Assembly: GCF_012396235.1 (NCBI RefSeq)
Contig: NZ_JAAXPA010000041.1
Span: 1 to 51,289, forward strand
Direction: 5' to 3'
Origin: Rhodococcus opacus
GTDB lineage: Bacteria; Actinomycetota; Actinomycetes; Mycobacteriales; Mycobacteriaceae
Length of the DNA: 51,289 bases
Shown piece by piece: positions 42,216-50,843 of the stretch. The notes under the pieces were generated by a model. That model did not search any database. It was not told where the DNA came from and worked only from the letters and a program-made list of their open reading frames with translations. The position numbers and the translations under genes were made by a program. Numbering within the stretch: the first letter of the stretch is position 1; each line of letters opens with the position of its first letter.

Positions 42216-42232
42216 TGTCCCGTTTTGCTACA
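42216..42232. promoter_or_regulatory. TGTCC-N6-GCTACA box before the regulator gene
   Basis: TGTCC-CGTTTT-GCTACA, in the same 17-bp register as the other boxes. It overlaps the last codons of the acyl-CoA ligase gene and lies 79 bases before the GAF/Fis regulator start, suggesting autoregulation. Confidence 0.55.
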
Positions 42233-43874
42233 GTCCGCTCGTTGTACCGGACCTGGTGGGGATGACTGCAACGTTGTGGTCGCGCCCATCGGAGGCTGTG
42301 CTCGCCTGGTCTGTCGATGCGGGCTGACCTGTGATTTCCCGATGCTGTCGTCTGATGTCGGCTTTGTCGATCTTGCCCATTGCAGTCTTGGGGATCTCAT
42401 CGACTCTCACGAAACGATCGGGCAGCCAGAATCGGGGGAGTGTTGTCGCCAGGAACGTCCGGAGCTCCTCGTCGGTCACGTCGGCGTCCAGCCGGAGCCA
42501 CGCGAGGGGGCGTTCCTGCCATGTGTCGTCCGGTATGGCGATGACGGCGGCCTCCGAGACAGCAGGATGAAGCATGAGCGCATTCTCGAGGTCTACCGAG
42601 GAGATCCACTCCCCACCGCTCTTGACGAGGTCCTTTTCGCGGTCTTTGATCTGCAGGCCGGCATCTGGGTGAACGGTCGCCACATCGCCGGTGCGGAGCC
42701 AGCCGTCTCGAAAGCTGTCCGGCGTTCGTGGATCGTCCAGGTATTCCCGGGCGACCCACGGCGAACGTACTTCCAGTTCGCCGACGGTCTGACCATCCCA
42801 GTGTTGTGGTGAGCCGGATTCGTCCACGACGCGGAGCTCGAACAACGGCAGTGGCCTGCCCTGCATCGAGCCGCCGGGGGAGAACGTGCCCATCGGAGAT
42901 GTCTCGGTCATTCCCCATCCATTTACGACGCGGGCGCCTTGCTCAGCCCACCACCGCGCCAGCGCGACCGGCGGCACCTGCCCTCCGAGCCACATCGTCT
43001 TCAGCTCCGAGAGGTCGTAGCCGCAGTTACGGCGTAGGTGCTCGTCGCGCATGAGGGCGGCGACCGTCGGCGAGCCGACGAAGGTGTCGGGCCGTTCGCC
43101 ATGGATCAAGTCCAGGAACCGCTCGGGTGTGGGGTGCGGTCCGGGCAGCACCAGACGTGCGCCCTGGAGCGCCGCCGCGTAGGGGACACCCCAGCCGTTG
43201 ACGTGCGACATCTGGGTGGCGAGCAGGTAGGCCCGCTCTGCGTCGATCTCGACTCCGCCCTTGGTGCTGATCGCCATGGCGTGGAGCACGATGCTCCGGT
43301 GGCTGTAGACGACGCCCTTGGGCAACCCGGTCGTGCCCGAGGTGAAGCAGATCGACGCCGCAGTGTTTTCGTCGACCTCCTGGAAGGACCCGTGGGTGGA
43401 TGCACCTGAAACGAACTGATCATAGGGAATGACCTGGTCGAAGCCATCGATCGCACCGGGTTCGCCCACAACGACGAGGTGACGAACCGTGGGAATCCGA
43501 CCACGCATCGCCTCTACCGACGGGAGGAGATCCTCGTCGACGATCAGAACCTCATCTGAAACATGGTTGATCGTATAGGCCATGTGTTCGACCGGCATGC
43601 GGTGATTTACCGTGTGCAGGACGGCCCCGAGCGCTGGGACCGCGAAGTATGCCGCCAGGTGCTGACGGGTATTCCACGCCATGGTTGCGATTCGGGACCC
43701 GCGTTTCACGCCGATCGATGCGAGCGCACCGGCCAGATCCCTCACGTCGGAGACCAGGTCCCGGTACGTGAAACTGCGAACCCCGTCCGAAGTCCAGGCC
43801 GTGTTGATCCGAGCGCCATTCACGTTCTCGGCGCGCCACAGCAGCCTCGCCACCGACAATTGACTACTCATCAT
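42228..43874 (-). CDS. Acyl-CoA ligase (AMP-binding family)
   Basis: A 548-residue adenylate-forming ligase that activates a carboxylic acid to its CoA thioester via acyl-AMP. Motifs are ICFTSGTTGLPKGVVYSHRS (P-loop), VVNGWGMTETSPMGTFSPGG (A5), GWLRTGDVATVHPDAGLQIK then DREKD (A7-A8), and the C-terminal Lys in PKTAMGKIDKADIR. It resembles medium/long-chain acyl-CoA synthetases of the AlkK type. Starts at 43874 and 43871 (ATG) or 43886 (GTG) are possible. It lies upstream of the regulator on the same strand and is divergent from the SMP-30 gene; an activator box lies in the shared 260-base promoter region. It probably activates the acid made by lactone opening and aldehyde oxidation. Confidence 0.93.
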   Translation of the reverse strand: MMSSQLSVARLLWRAENVNGARINTAWTSDGVRSFTYRDLVSDVRDLAGALASIGVKRGSRIATMAWNTRQHLAAYFAVPALGAVLHTVNHRMPVEHMAYTINHVSDEVLIVDEDLLPSVEAMRGRIPTVRHLVVVGEPGAIDGFDQVIPYDQFVSGASTHGSFQEVDENTAASICFTSGTTGLPKGVVYSHRSIVLHAMAISTKGGVEIDAERAYLLATQMSHVNGWGVPYAAALQGARLVLPGPHPTPERFLDLIHGERPDTFVGSPTVAALMRDEHLRRNCGYDLSELKTMWLGGQVPPVALARWWAEQGARVVNGWGMTETSPMGTFSPGGSMQGRPLPLFELRVVDESGSPQHWDGQTVGELEVRSPWVAREYLDDPRTPDSFRDGWLRTGDVATVHPDAGLQIKDREKDLVKSGGEWISSVDLENALMLHPAVSEAAVIAIPDDTWQERPLAWLRLDADVTDEELRTFLATTLPRFWLPDRFVRVDEIPKTAMGKIDKADIRRQHREITGQPASTDQASTASDGRDHNVAVIPTRSGTTSGL

Positions 43875-44026
43875 CAGCCCATCCACCGGTCCTACCGCCT
43901 TTCATCAGATCGCTCCAAGTCGGGTCCTCGATGGATGCCAACTCTGCGACCACGTAATAGGCCGATCCTGTACCCCCCGTCAGGCACAAGGTGTCCTATA
44001 ACGAGTCATCCCTTGCCTCAACGTGG

Positions 44027-44043
44027 TGTTGCATTTTCGGACA
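44027..44043. promoter_or_regulatory. TGTTGC-N6-GGACA box, divergent promoter
   Basis: TGTTGC-ATTTTC-GGACA, identical in both half-sites to the box at 26321-26337. A weaker inverted partner, TGTCC-TATAAC-GAGTCA, is at 43992-44008. It lies 91 bases before the SMP-30 gene and 152 bases before the ligase gene. Confidence 0.65.
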
Positions 44044-44134
44044 TTCGTTTGATCACTCAGCCGACAACAGTGGTGGAAACCGCGGGTTTGAAATGCCGAG
44101 CCCGAAACGACTCCAAATCTAAAGGGGCACAACC

Positions 44135-45034
44135 ATGACCGAATACACGCTGCGAACCATTGTCGACGGCTACTCGTACCTCGAGGGCCCCCGCTGGCAT
44201 GACGGACGTCTCTGGTTTGCGGACTTCTACACCCACACCGTGAATGCCGTGAACGCCGACGGCAGCATCGAACTGGTCGCGACGGTCCCGCACCAACCCT
44301 CTGGGCTCGGTTGGCTGCCGGACGGGCGGTTGCTGATCGTGTCGATGAAGGACCGCAAGGTGCTGCGTCAAGAGTCGGACGGCACACTCGTCGAGCATGC
44401 CGACATCCGCGACCTATGCGGTGGCCACGCCAACGACATGGTCGTCGACGCCCAGGGAAGGGCCTACGTGGGCAACTTCGGATTCGACCTCATGGGTGGG
44501 GCGCCACACGAGCACACAACTGTCGTCCTCGTCGACACCGACGGAAGCGCCTCGATCGTCGCCGACGGACTGTCATTCCCCAACGGCATGGTCATCACTC
44601 CCGATGGTTCAACCCTGCTGGTCAACGAATTGTTCGGCAATCGGATCTCGGCATTCGACATCCACCCGGACGGCACGCTCGGCGAGCGAATCGAATGGGC
44701 CGGCTACGGAGATCTCGGTGCCGAGCCCGACGTCGGCACACGACTCGAGGCCGCCACGATCGTGCCCGACGGTCTGACCCTGGACGCCGAAGGCGCCGTG
44801 TGGATTGCCGATGCCGGGAACAACCGAGCGGTGCGGATCGCCAAGGGCGGCGAAATCCTCGACGAGGTCAGCACCGCACCCGACGGGGTGTTCGCCGTCG
44901 CGCTCGGCGGCGACGACGGGCGCACCCTGTTCTTGTGCGTCGCACCGAATTTCGACGAGACCGAACGCACCGCAACCCGGCTGGGGCGCATGCTCGCCAC
45001 CGAAGTGGACGTACCACACGCCGGACGCCCCTGA
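44135..45034 (+). CDS. SMP-30/gluconolactonase family lactonase
   Basis: A 299-residue six-bladed beta-propeller lactonase of the SMP-30/regucalcin type. It shows YSYLEGPRWHDGRLWFADFY (the metal-binding Glu of LEGP), GHANDMVVDAQGRAYVGNFG (Asn of AND), LSFPNGMVITPDGSTLLVNE (Asn of PNG), and VPDGLTLDAEGAVWIADAGN (Asp of PDG). These four are the divalent-metal ligands of the family. A lactonase beside BVMO, ligase and hydratase genes is well placed to open the lactone formed from a cyclic ketone. Sugar lactones are the other usual substrates. It heads the plus-strand unit with the nitronate monooxygenase-like and second hydratase genes. Confidence 0.92.
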   Translation: MTEYTLRTIVDGYSYLEGPRWHDGRLWFADFYTHTVNAVNADGSIELVATVPHQPSGLGWLPDGRLLIVSMKDRKVLRQESDGTLVEHADIRDLCGGHANDMVVDAQGRAYVGNFGFDLMGGAPHEHTTVVLVDTDGSASIVADGLSFPNGMVITPDGSTLLVNELFGNRISAFDIHPDGTLGERIEWAGYGDLGAEPDVGTRLEAATIVPDGLTLDAEGAVWIADAGNNRAVRIAKGGEILDEVSTAPDGVFAVALGGDDGRTLFLCVAPNFDETERTATRLGRMLATEVDVPHAGRP

Positions 45035-45116
45035 CCCTCCGGATCCCGCGGCGGAACCGTCTCCCACAGCGGGTCCGGCGTTGATCTCACATTTCAACTG
45101 ACCAAGGAGCCCCGGG

Positions 45117-46103
45117 GTGTTCACTACCTCCTTCACACGGATCTTCGACGTGGAGCATCCCGTCGTCTGTGGCGGCATGACTGCGGTCGGCACTGCCGAC
45201 CTCATCGCCGCCGTCGCAAACGCGGGTGCTCTCGGATTCCTCTCCGCTCTCTCCCAGCCGACACCCGAAGCCTTGGCCGAGGAGATCGCAAGATGTCGGT
45301 CCATGACCGACCGACCCTTCGGTGTCAACCTGACGATCCTGCCAACCCTCAAACCTGTTCCCTACGAGGACTACCGCGCTGCCATCATCGACTCCGGCGT
45401 GGGCATCGTCGAAACGGCGGGTAGCAACCCCGCTCCCCATCTGCACGCCTTCGCCGCCGCCGGCATCAAGGTAATCCACAAGGCCGTCTCCGTGCGCCAC
45501 GCGCTGAAGGCGGAGAAGCTTGGAGTCGACGCGGTCAGCATCGACGGGTTCGAATGTGCAGGCCATCCAGGAAACGACGACGTCCCCGGTCTCGTCCTGA
45601 TCCCTGCCGCCACCCGCAAACTGCCGATCCCAGTCATCGCCAGCGGCGGATTCGCCGACGGTGCCGGCCTGGCGGCGGCTCTGGCATTGGGGGCCAGCGC
45701 AATCAACATGGGAACCAGATTCGTCGCCAGCACAGAGGCGACAGTCCACGAGAACGTCAAACGCCAAATCACCTTCAACGACGAACGATCCACGCAACTG
45801 GTGTTCCGAGAGTTCAACAACACCGCCCGCGTCGCCCGTAACTCCATCTCGGAGAGAATTTCCGAGATCTCGGCGCTTCCGAACGCAACATTCGACGACG
45901 TCGCCGATCTGGCCTCCGGGGTGCGCGGTCGCCAGAAGGTTCTGGCCGGCGGTGACGTGGATGCCGGCTTGTGGTGGGCCGGGCAATCACAGGGACTGAT
46001 CGACGAGATCCTCACCTGCGAGGAGATCGTGACCAGCACGGTCAACCAAGCCCATGATCTGATCGTGAACAGACTTCCCCAACTTACGGGTGCCATCAGA
46101 TGA
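45117..46103 (+). CDS. Nitronate monooxygenase-like FMN protein
   Basis: A 328-residue TIM-barrel FMN protein of the nitronate monooxygenase / 2-nitropropane dioxygenase family. Motifs are EHPVVCGGMTAVGTADLIAA, LGFLSALSQPTPEALAEEIA, PFGVNLTILPT, GIKVIHKAVSVRHALKAEKL, VSIDGFECAGHPGNDD (the conserved His of the FMN/substrate site) and PVIASGGFADGAGLAAALAL then GASAINMGTRFV. The start is a GTG with AAGGAG seven bases upstream. It overlaps the next gene by four bases. Many relatives oxidise or reduce substrates other than nitronates, and in catabolic clusters of this kind the role is often unclear; an enoyl or acyl-CoA linked redox step is possible. Confidence 0.88.
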   Translation: MFTTSFTRIFDVEHPVVCGGMTAVGTADLIAAVANAGALGFLSALSQPTPEALAEEIARCRSMTDRPFGVNLTILPTLKPVPYEDYRAAIIDSGVGIVETAGSNPAPHLHAFAAAGIKVIHKAVSVRHALKAEKLGVDAVSIDGFECAGHPGNDDVPGLVLIPAATRKLPIPVIASGGFADGAGLAAALALGASAINMGTRFVASTEATVHENVKRQITFNDERSTQLVFREFNNTARVARNSISERISEISALPNATFDDVADLASGVRGRQKVLAGGDVDAGLWWAGQSQGLIDEILTCEEIVTSTVNQAHDLIVNRLPQLTGAIR

Positions 46104-46999
46104 TCCGCACCGTGGATGCCCAGTACGAGACGATCGCCCTCGAGCTGCGCGACGGCGTGCTCATCGTGACGCTGAATCGACCGGAGTCGCTCAACGCCTT
46201 CACCATCACCATGGCTGATGAGCTCGAGCACCTCTTCCGGGCCGTCAATGACGACGACGACGTCAACGCCGTGGTGGTGACCGGCTCGGGCCGTGCCTTT
46301 TGCGCCGGTATGGATCTCACGACCGACGGCAACGTGTTCGGCCTCGACGAGACATTGGAGCCGACCCTCCACGATATGGGGGACTTGCAGGACCCGATCA
46401 TTGCCCGCGGCGTCCGCGACACCGGCGGTCGGGTCACCCTTGCGGTGTTCGACTGCCTCAAACCCGTGATCGCCGCCGTCAACGGCCCCGCCGTGGGCAT
46501 CGGAGCCACCCTGACCTTGTCCACGGACGCCCGACTCGCCTCCACAGCAGCACGATTCGGGTTTGTCTTCGGCCGCCTCGGGATCACGCCCGAAGCAGCC
46601 TCGACCTGGTTCCTGACGAGGATCGTCGGACTCGACACCGCGCTCGACCTCGTGTACTCCGCCGACATCCTCGACGCGGCCGACGCGGCCGACATCGGCC
46701 TGGTTCGCTCGGTCCACTCGCCGGACGAACTTCTCGATGCAGCGCTTGCACTGGCACATCGCTTCACTCGCGGTCGGTCGCGTGTCGCGACCGCCCTGAC
46801 CCGGCAGATGATGTACCGCAACGCGCTTCTCGATCACCCCGCCGAGGCTCACCGCATCGACTCACTCGCCATGTTCTACACCAGTATCGGAGATGGAAGA
46901 GAAGGTGTCCAAGCATTCCGAGAGAAGAGGAAGCCCCAGTTCAAGGGACGCGTATCAACCGACCTTCCTGACTTCTACACCGACTGGATAGAGCGGTAG
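46100..46999 (+). CDS. Enoyl-CoA hydratase/isomerase
   Basis: A 299-residue crotonase-family protein. It has LRDGVLIVTLNRPESLNAFT, AVVVTGSGRAFCAGMDLTTD (first oxyanion hole), LKPVIAAVNGPAVGIGATLT (second) and FVFGRLGITPEAASTWFLTR, where the Glu of TPEAAS takes the place of a catalytic Glu. It begins within the stop codon of the preceding gene (ATGA). It is longer than the hydratase at 32478-33278 and not its close copy, so the two likely serve different steps or substrates of the beta-oxidation of ring-cleavage products. Confidence 0.9.
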   Translation: MIRTVDAQYETIALELRDGVLIVTLNRPESLNAFTITMADELEHLFRAVNDDDDVNAVVVTGSGRAFCAGMDLTTDGNVFGLDETLEPTLHDMGDLQDPIIARGVRDTGGRVTLAVFDCLKPVIAAVNGPAVGIGATLTLSTDARLASTAARFGFVFGRLGITPEAASTWFLTRIVGLDTALDLVYSADILDAADAADIGLVRSVHSPDELLDAALALAHRFTRGRSRVATALTRQMMYRNALLDHPAEAHRIDSLAMFYTSIGDGREGVQAFREKRKPQFKGRVSTDLPDFYTDWIER

Positions 47000-47149
47000 C
47001 GCCGCTGAGACATAGGCTGTGATGTCGCTCGCGGAATACGGGTAGAACCATTCATCGTCACGGTCTACGGGCCAACGAAATCCCAGCAGTGTCGACGATC
47101 CCACGGGTGGCCGATCAGCTGTGACCGGGGTAGTTCCGCAGTGCCGATG

Positions 47150-47560
47150 GCCGCGCGAACCCGGCGTCTCTCTCCTTTCGTCCGCCTGGTGCATGTGCCC
47201 GATCGCCGCAGGGGTGAGGACTTCGCCGCGGCCTTGGCCACCGCGGTCGGCGACCTGCCGCCGATCGCGCGGCGCACCTTGACCTGGGATCAGGGCAGCG
47301 AGACGGCTCGCCACTGATCTTCTTGCCCACCTCATTGACGAAGGCATCTATGTCGCCGACCCGGAAGTCCGTGGCAACGCGGTACCAACGAGAACACGAA
47401 CGGCTTGGTTCGCCAGTACTTTCCCAAGAGCACCGACTTGCGCACCTACGCCATCGACGGGTCTAGGACCTTCTCAACACTCGGCCGCGCAAGAGCTTGC
47501 ACTGGGCCACACCGGCAACGGCTTTCGCCGCTCGACTGCCACAATGATTGCGCAAGCGTT
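47150..47560 (+). pseudogene. IS30-type transposase remnant
   Basis: Pieces of an IS30-family transposase follow in order but in changing frames: LSPFVRLVHVPDRRRGEDFA, PPIARRTLTWDQGSETARH then stop, DLLAHLIDEGIYVADP, TNENTNGLVRQYFPKSTDLR, TYAIDG. The TLTWDQG and TNENTNGLVRQYFPK phrases belong to the IS30 catalytic core. The N-terminal half is missing and at least two frameshifts are present. The rest of the 47000-48051 interval contains no recognised gene. Confidence 0.8.
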
Positions 47561-47782
47561 GCGACGGCCACTCGAATCCGCCCGGTCGTCTTCAGTGACC
47601 AGATTTGATCCACCCGATGTCTCGGTCATGTCGATCGCAGCGAGCATCTCGCCACTGCATAACCTCGGCCAGGGCTGTTCTGCCCCTCACTGGTGAGGTG
47701 GGCAAGTACGGTGCCACGAGGTCGGCGTGGATGCCGGCACAGGAGCTGAGTTCCATGCTCTACGTGCAGAGTTGGGAAGAAG

Positions 47783-47799
47783 TGTCCGGATTCGCTTCA
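47783..47799. promoter_or_regulatory. Weak activator box upstream of the intact BVMO
   Basis: TGTCC-GGATTC-GCTTCA keeps one exact half-site and the spacing of the module B box; the other half has two changes. A second weak site, TGGATC-GATATC-GGACA, is at 47917-47933 in opposite orientation, 119 bases before the BVMO start. Both are below the quality of the five better sites. Confidence 0.3.
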
Positions 47800-48051
47800 G
47801 GCCCTGTTCCGGTCAAAAGATGTTGCTGTAGTTGCATGGTGGATGCCGTCCGATGAATTGGCCGTTCGCCACGCGAGGCGTAGTGCACGTGTGCCTGGCG
47901 CCCTTCGGGTGTCTGGTGGATCGATATCGGACAGTCCCAGGTTCTCGAACGGCCCTAGCGTATGTGATGTCGGTCATACGAACGGGCCGGACTGGCACAT
48001 ATCGATCTGCTCCTCGGCGCGGGTCCCGGGCATTTCACTCAAGGAGGCAAC

Positions 48052-49689
48052 ATGGCCACGATATCGATCGATCCAAGGGAACTCGACGAGACGAGCGGCG
48101 TCTTGGACGTCCTCGTCGTCGGAGGCGGCTTCGCGGGTCTGTATCAACTCGATCAACTTCGTTCACGCGGATTTTCGGTGAAGGTTGTCGAAGCCGGTGA
48201 CTCGCTGGGGGGCATCTGGTACTGGAATTGCTACCCGGGTGCTCGAACCGACAGCACCGGACAGATCTATCAGTACTCACGCGAGGACCTGTGGAAGGAC
48301 TGGAGTTACGATGAGCTCTACCCGTCGTGGTCCGGTGTGCGCGACTATTTTGCATACGTCGACCGCAAGCTCGATCTGTCTCGAGACATCATCTTCAGTA
48401 CGCGGGTGACGTCTGCGGACTTCGACGGCGAGCGGAACCAATGGACAGTGCGTACCTCCACGGGCCGGATGCTGCGTGCCAGGTCTGTGGTGATCTGCAC
48501 TGGATTCGGTGCCAAGCCGTACATTCCCAGCATCAACGGGCTCAACAGCTTTGCAGGTGATTCTCACCATACCGCGTTGTGGCCCCAAGAAGGTCTGGAC
48601 ATGGCCGGCAAACGTGTGGGGATCATCGGCACCGGGTCGAGTGGCGTTCAGGTCACCCAGGAGGCCGCCGCGGACGCCGAACAGATCACAATCTTCCAGC
48701 GGACGCCGAACCTTGCGCTGCCGATGCGGCAGCAACAGTTGACAGGCCAGCTCAAGGAGAAGCTGAAGGAAAACCTTCCCGAGCGATTCGCCCAGCGCCG
48801 GAGGTCGTTTGCCGGATTCGACATGGACTTCATCCCGAAGAGCGTGTTCGAAGTCTCGGACGAGGAGCGGGCTGACACTTACGAACGAATGTGGGCCACA
48901 GGCGGTTTCGAGCTGTGGCTCGCCAACTATCAAGACATCTTGCTCGATGAACGCGCGAACCGCACCATGTACGACTTCTGGCGCAACAAGGTCCATCAGC
49001 GCGTCACCGATCCGGTCAAGGCTGAGAAGCTTGCCCCGATGGATCCGCCCCATCCGTTCGGGACGAAGCGACCCTCGCTGGAGCAGAACTTCTATGATGT
49101 GGTGAACCAGGAGAACGTCGACATCGTCGACGTCAACGAGGATCCGATCGAGCGGATCACCCCGGCGGGTGTCCAGACCAAGTCCGGTCTGCGCGAGTTC
49201 GACATCCTGGTCTTTGCCACAGGTTTCGACGCGAACCGAGGTGGCATCACGTCGATCGATATCCGAGGCACCAATGATCAACTGTTGAGCCACAAGTGGT
49301 CCGAGCGGCTCGATACCTTCATGGGACTCACCACTGCGGGATTCCCCAACCTGATGTTCGTGTACGGCCCGCAGAGCCCAGCCGGATTCTGCAACGGGCC
49401 CACATGCGCGGAGGTACAGGGAGAGATCGTTGTCGACTTCCTGACCCACGTTCGCGACGGCGGATACCAGCGGTTCGAGACCAGCGAGGACGCAGAGCAA
49501 TCATGGACGGCGCACGTGGAGGAAGTCTTCCACATGTCGCTCTTTCCGCGGGCCAAGTCTTGGTATCACGGGGCAAACATTCCCGGTAAACCGAGCCAGA
49601 TGCTCAACTACTCTGGCGGCCTTCCTTCCTACTTCGACCACTGGGAGGAAAACGTCGCGGCCGGGTACAAGGCATTCACACTGTCCTGA
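48052..49689 (+). CDS. Baeyer-Villiger monooxygenase
   Basis: A 545-residue type I BVMO (FAD and NADPH dependent) that converts a ketone to an ester or lactone. The FAD site is VLVVGGGFAGLYQLDQLRSR (glycines at 24-29), followed by GGIWYWNCYPGARTDSTG, the BVMO fingerprint FAGDSHHTALWP (167-178), the NADPH site GIIGTGSSGVQVTQEA (193-198), and FATGFDANRGG and GFCNGPTCAEVQGEIVVD near the C-terminus. It resembles cyclic-ketone monooxygenases. A strong AAGGAGG is six bases before the ATG. It is the functional counterpart of the frameshifted gene at 29739-31354; the two share motifs throughout but are diverged, so they are not a recent duplication. It stands alone between IS remnants. Confidence 0.95.
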   Translation: MATISIDPRELDETSGVLDVLVVGGGFAGLYQLDQLRSRGFSVKVVEAGDSLGGIWYWNCYPGARTDSTGQIYQYSREDLWKDWSYDELYPSWSGVRDYFAYVDRKLDLSRDIIFSTRVTSADFDGERNQWTVRTSTGRMLRARSVVICTGFGAKPYIPSINGLNSFAGDSHHTALWPQEGLDMAGKRVGIIGTGSSGVQVTQEAAADAEQITIFQRTPNLALPMRQQQLTGQLKEKLKENLPERFAQRRRSFAGFDMDFIPKSVFEVSDEERADTYERMWATGGFELWLANYQDILLDERANRTMYDFWRNKVHQRVTDPVKAEKLAPMDPPHPFGTKRPSLEQNFYDVVNQENVDIVDVNEDPIERITPAGVQTKSGLREFDILVFATGFDANRGGITSIDIRGTNDQLLSHKWSERLDTFMGLTTAGFPNLMFVYGPQSPAGFCNGPTCAEVQGEIVVDFLTHVRDGGYQRFETSEDAEQSWTAHVEEVFHMSLFPRAKSWYHGANIPGKPSQMLNYSGGLPSYFDHWEENVAAGYKAFTLS

Positions 49690-49917
49690 TGACGTGCGCG
49701 AACGGCGGACAGGTCGACCGACAGCGGATCGCGCGGAAATCGTCAGGCGCAGGGTCCGGCGGCCCTCACATCCTGCCAATGAGTTCCGATGATGGCGGTT
49801 GTCGCGGCATCCGACCTGCTCGCCCTCGACGCGCGCGAGCCGCGGGCATGACGACCGTCCGGCGTCCGCTCGTCGACAATGGCCCCAAAGCGGCGCAACT
49901 GCCGTTAGAACTTGTGT

Positions 49918-50190
49918 ATGCCGAGCTCGAGCGCCGCGGTTTCTCAGCGGAGAACGCGATCCCCGGTATGGGCGGCGGCCTGTTGCAGCACTGCAACCGC
50001 GACACGATGAACTTCGGGCAGAAGGCATCCGCGGTGTGTGTCAATGGTGAGTGGCGGGTCATCGCGAAGGCGCCGACCGGGGATGCGATGAAGGGGTCCG
50101 AGCGTGGCCGCCTCGGGTTGCGACTGTCGCAGGGTGAGTATCAGACGGTGCCGCGGGAGTCGATCGCGCCGGGGGAGAACATCCTGCTGA
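49918..50190 (+). pseudogene. nadV: nadV fragment
   Basis: A fragment homologous to codons about 349-438 of nadV at 15577-17034, aligned without gaps to 16620-16891 and roughly 90 percent identical at the DNA level by eye. It reads YAELERRGFSAENAIPGMGG then LLQHCNRDTMNFGQKASAVC, and ends shortly after GENIL, with a stop at 50196-50198. Both the 5' three quarters and the 3' end are missing. The upstream DNA (49690-49917) shows no nadV similarity. It lies between the BVMO gene and an IS256 remnant, so it is probably left from a rearrangement that involved a second, slightly different nadV. Confidence 0.88.
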
Positions 50191-50229
50191 GCGGGTAGGC
50201 GTCCCGTGGAGTGGTGGGGTTTGGGGCTG

Positions 50230-50530
50230 AGCGGCGCGGCTCCGACGTAGAGTCTGACCTGTCCGAGCTACTCGACGAGTTCCGCACCGGAGACGGAGTG
50301 AATCTGATCCGTGAGTCGGTCCGGATGGTGATGCAGGAACTGATCGAAACCGAAGCCACCGAACAGATCGGCGCCGGCCGCTGTGAACGCACCGAGGCCC
50401 GCACGACCGAACGCAACGGGTCCGAGGCTTCCTCGCTTCGCTGAAGAAACGCGACTTGTCCGGTGTCCGACTGATCATCAGCGATCAGCACGCCGGTCTG
50501 GTCGCCGCCCTGCGGCGCCCGCCACTGCCG
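50230..50530 (+). pseudogene. IS256-type transposase remnant
   Basis: The first part reads NLIRESVRMVMQELIETEAT then EQIGAGRCERTEARTTERNG, the N-terminal region of actinobacterial IS256-family (mutator type) transposases. It then jumps, with a frame change, to LKKRDLSGVRLIISDQHAGL, which is from the catalytic core about 100-120 residues later, and ends soon after. The element is thus a doubly deleted remnant. Nothing else was recognised up to 50794. Confidence 0.8.
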
Positions 50531-50794
50531 CCTCCACGTGGGACGAGGTCCGATATCCCTTCGGGCCGTTCCGGCACGGCAAGAATCCGGCACGGTTCAC
50601 GGTGTTGTGACCACCACGCCCCCGAACGGACCCCTCAACCATGACCGGAAGCGTCCAGAACGAGGAAGGACAGACAGCGCGGTGGCCGCTGATGCTCAAT
50701 CATCTATGAAAATCTGCACCGTACGATCACACGGTGTGGTGGTCGACGACCGGTAATACGTGACTTCGGACGAGTTCCTTATCGCGTCCCGGCG

Positions 50795-50843
50795 ATCTAC
50801 TGCTCTGACCCCGGACCGCCGGTCCGGGGTCAGAGCAGTAGAT
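50795..50843. terminator. Perfect 23-bp hairpin at the end of the DUF1931 gene
   Basis: The 23 bases at 50795-50817 are exactly complementary to 50821-50843, with a three-base loop (GCC). The stem includes CTCTGACCCCGGACC and its complement. The last four codons and stop of the DUF1931 gene (50830-50841) are inside one arm. It is probably its transcription terminator, partly coded by the gene itself; a following T-run is absent on the minus strand. Confidence 0.75.
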
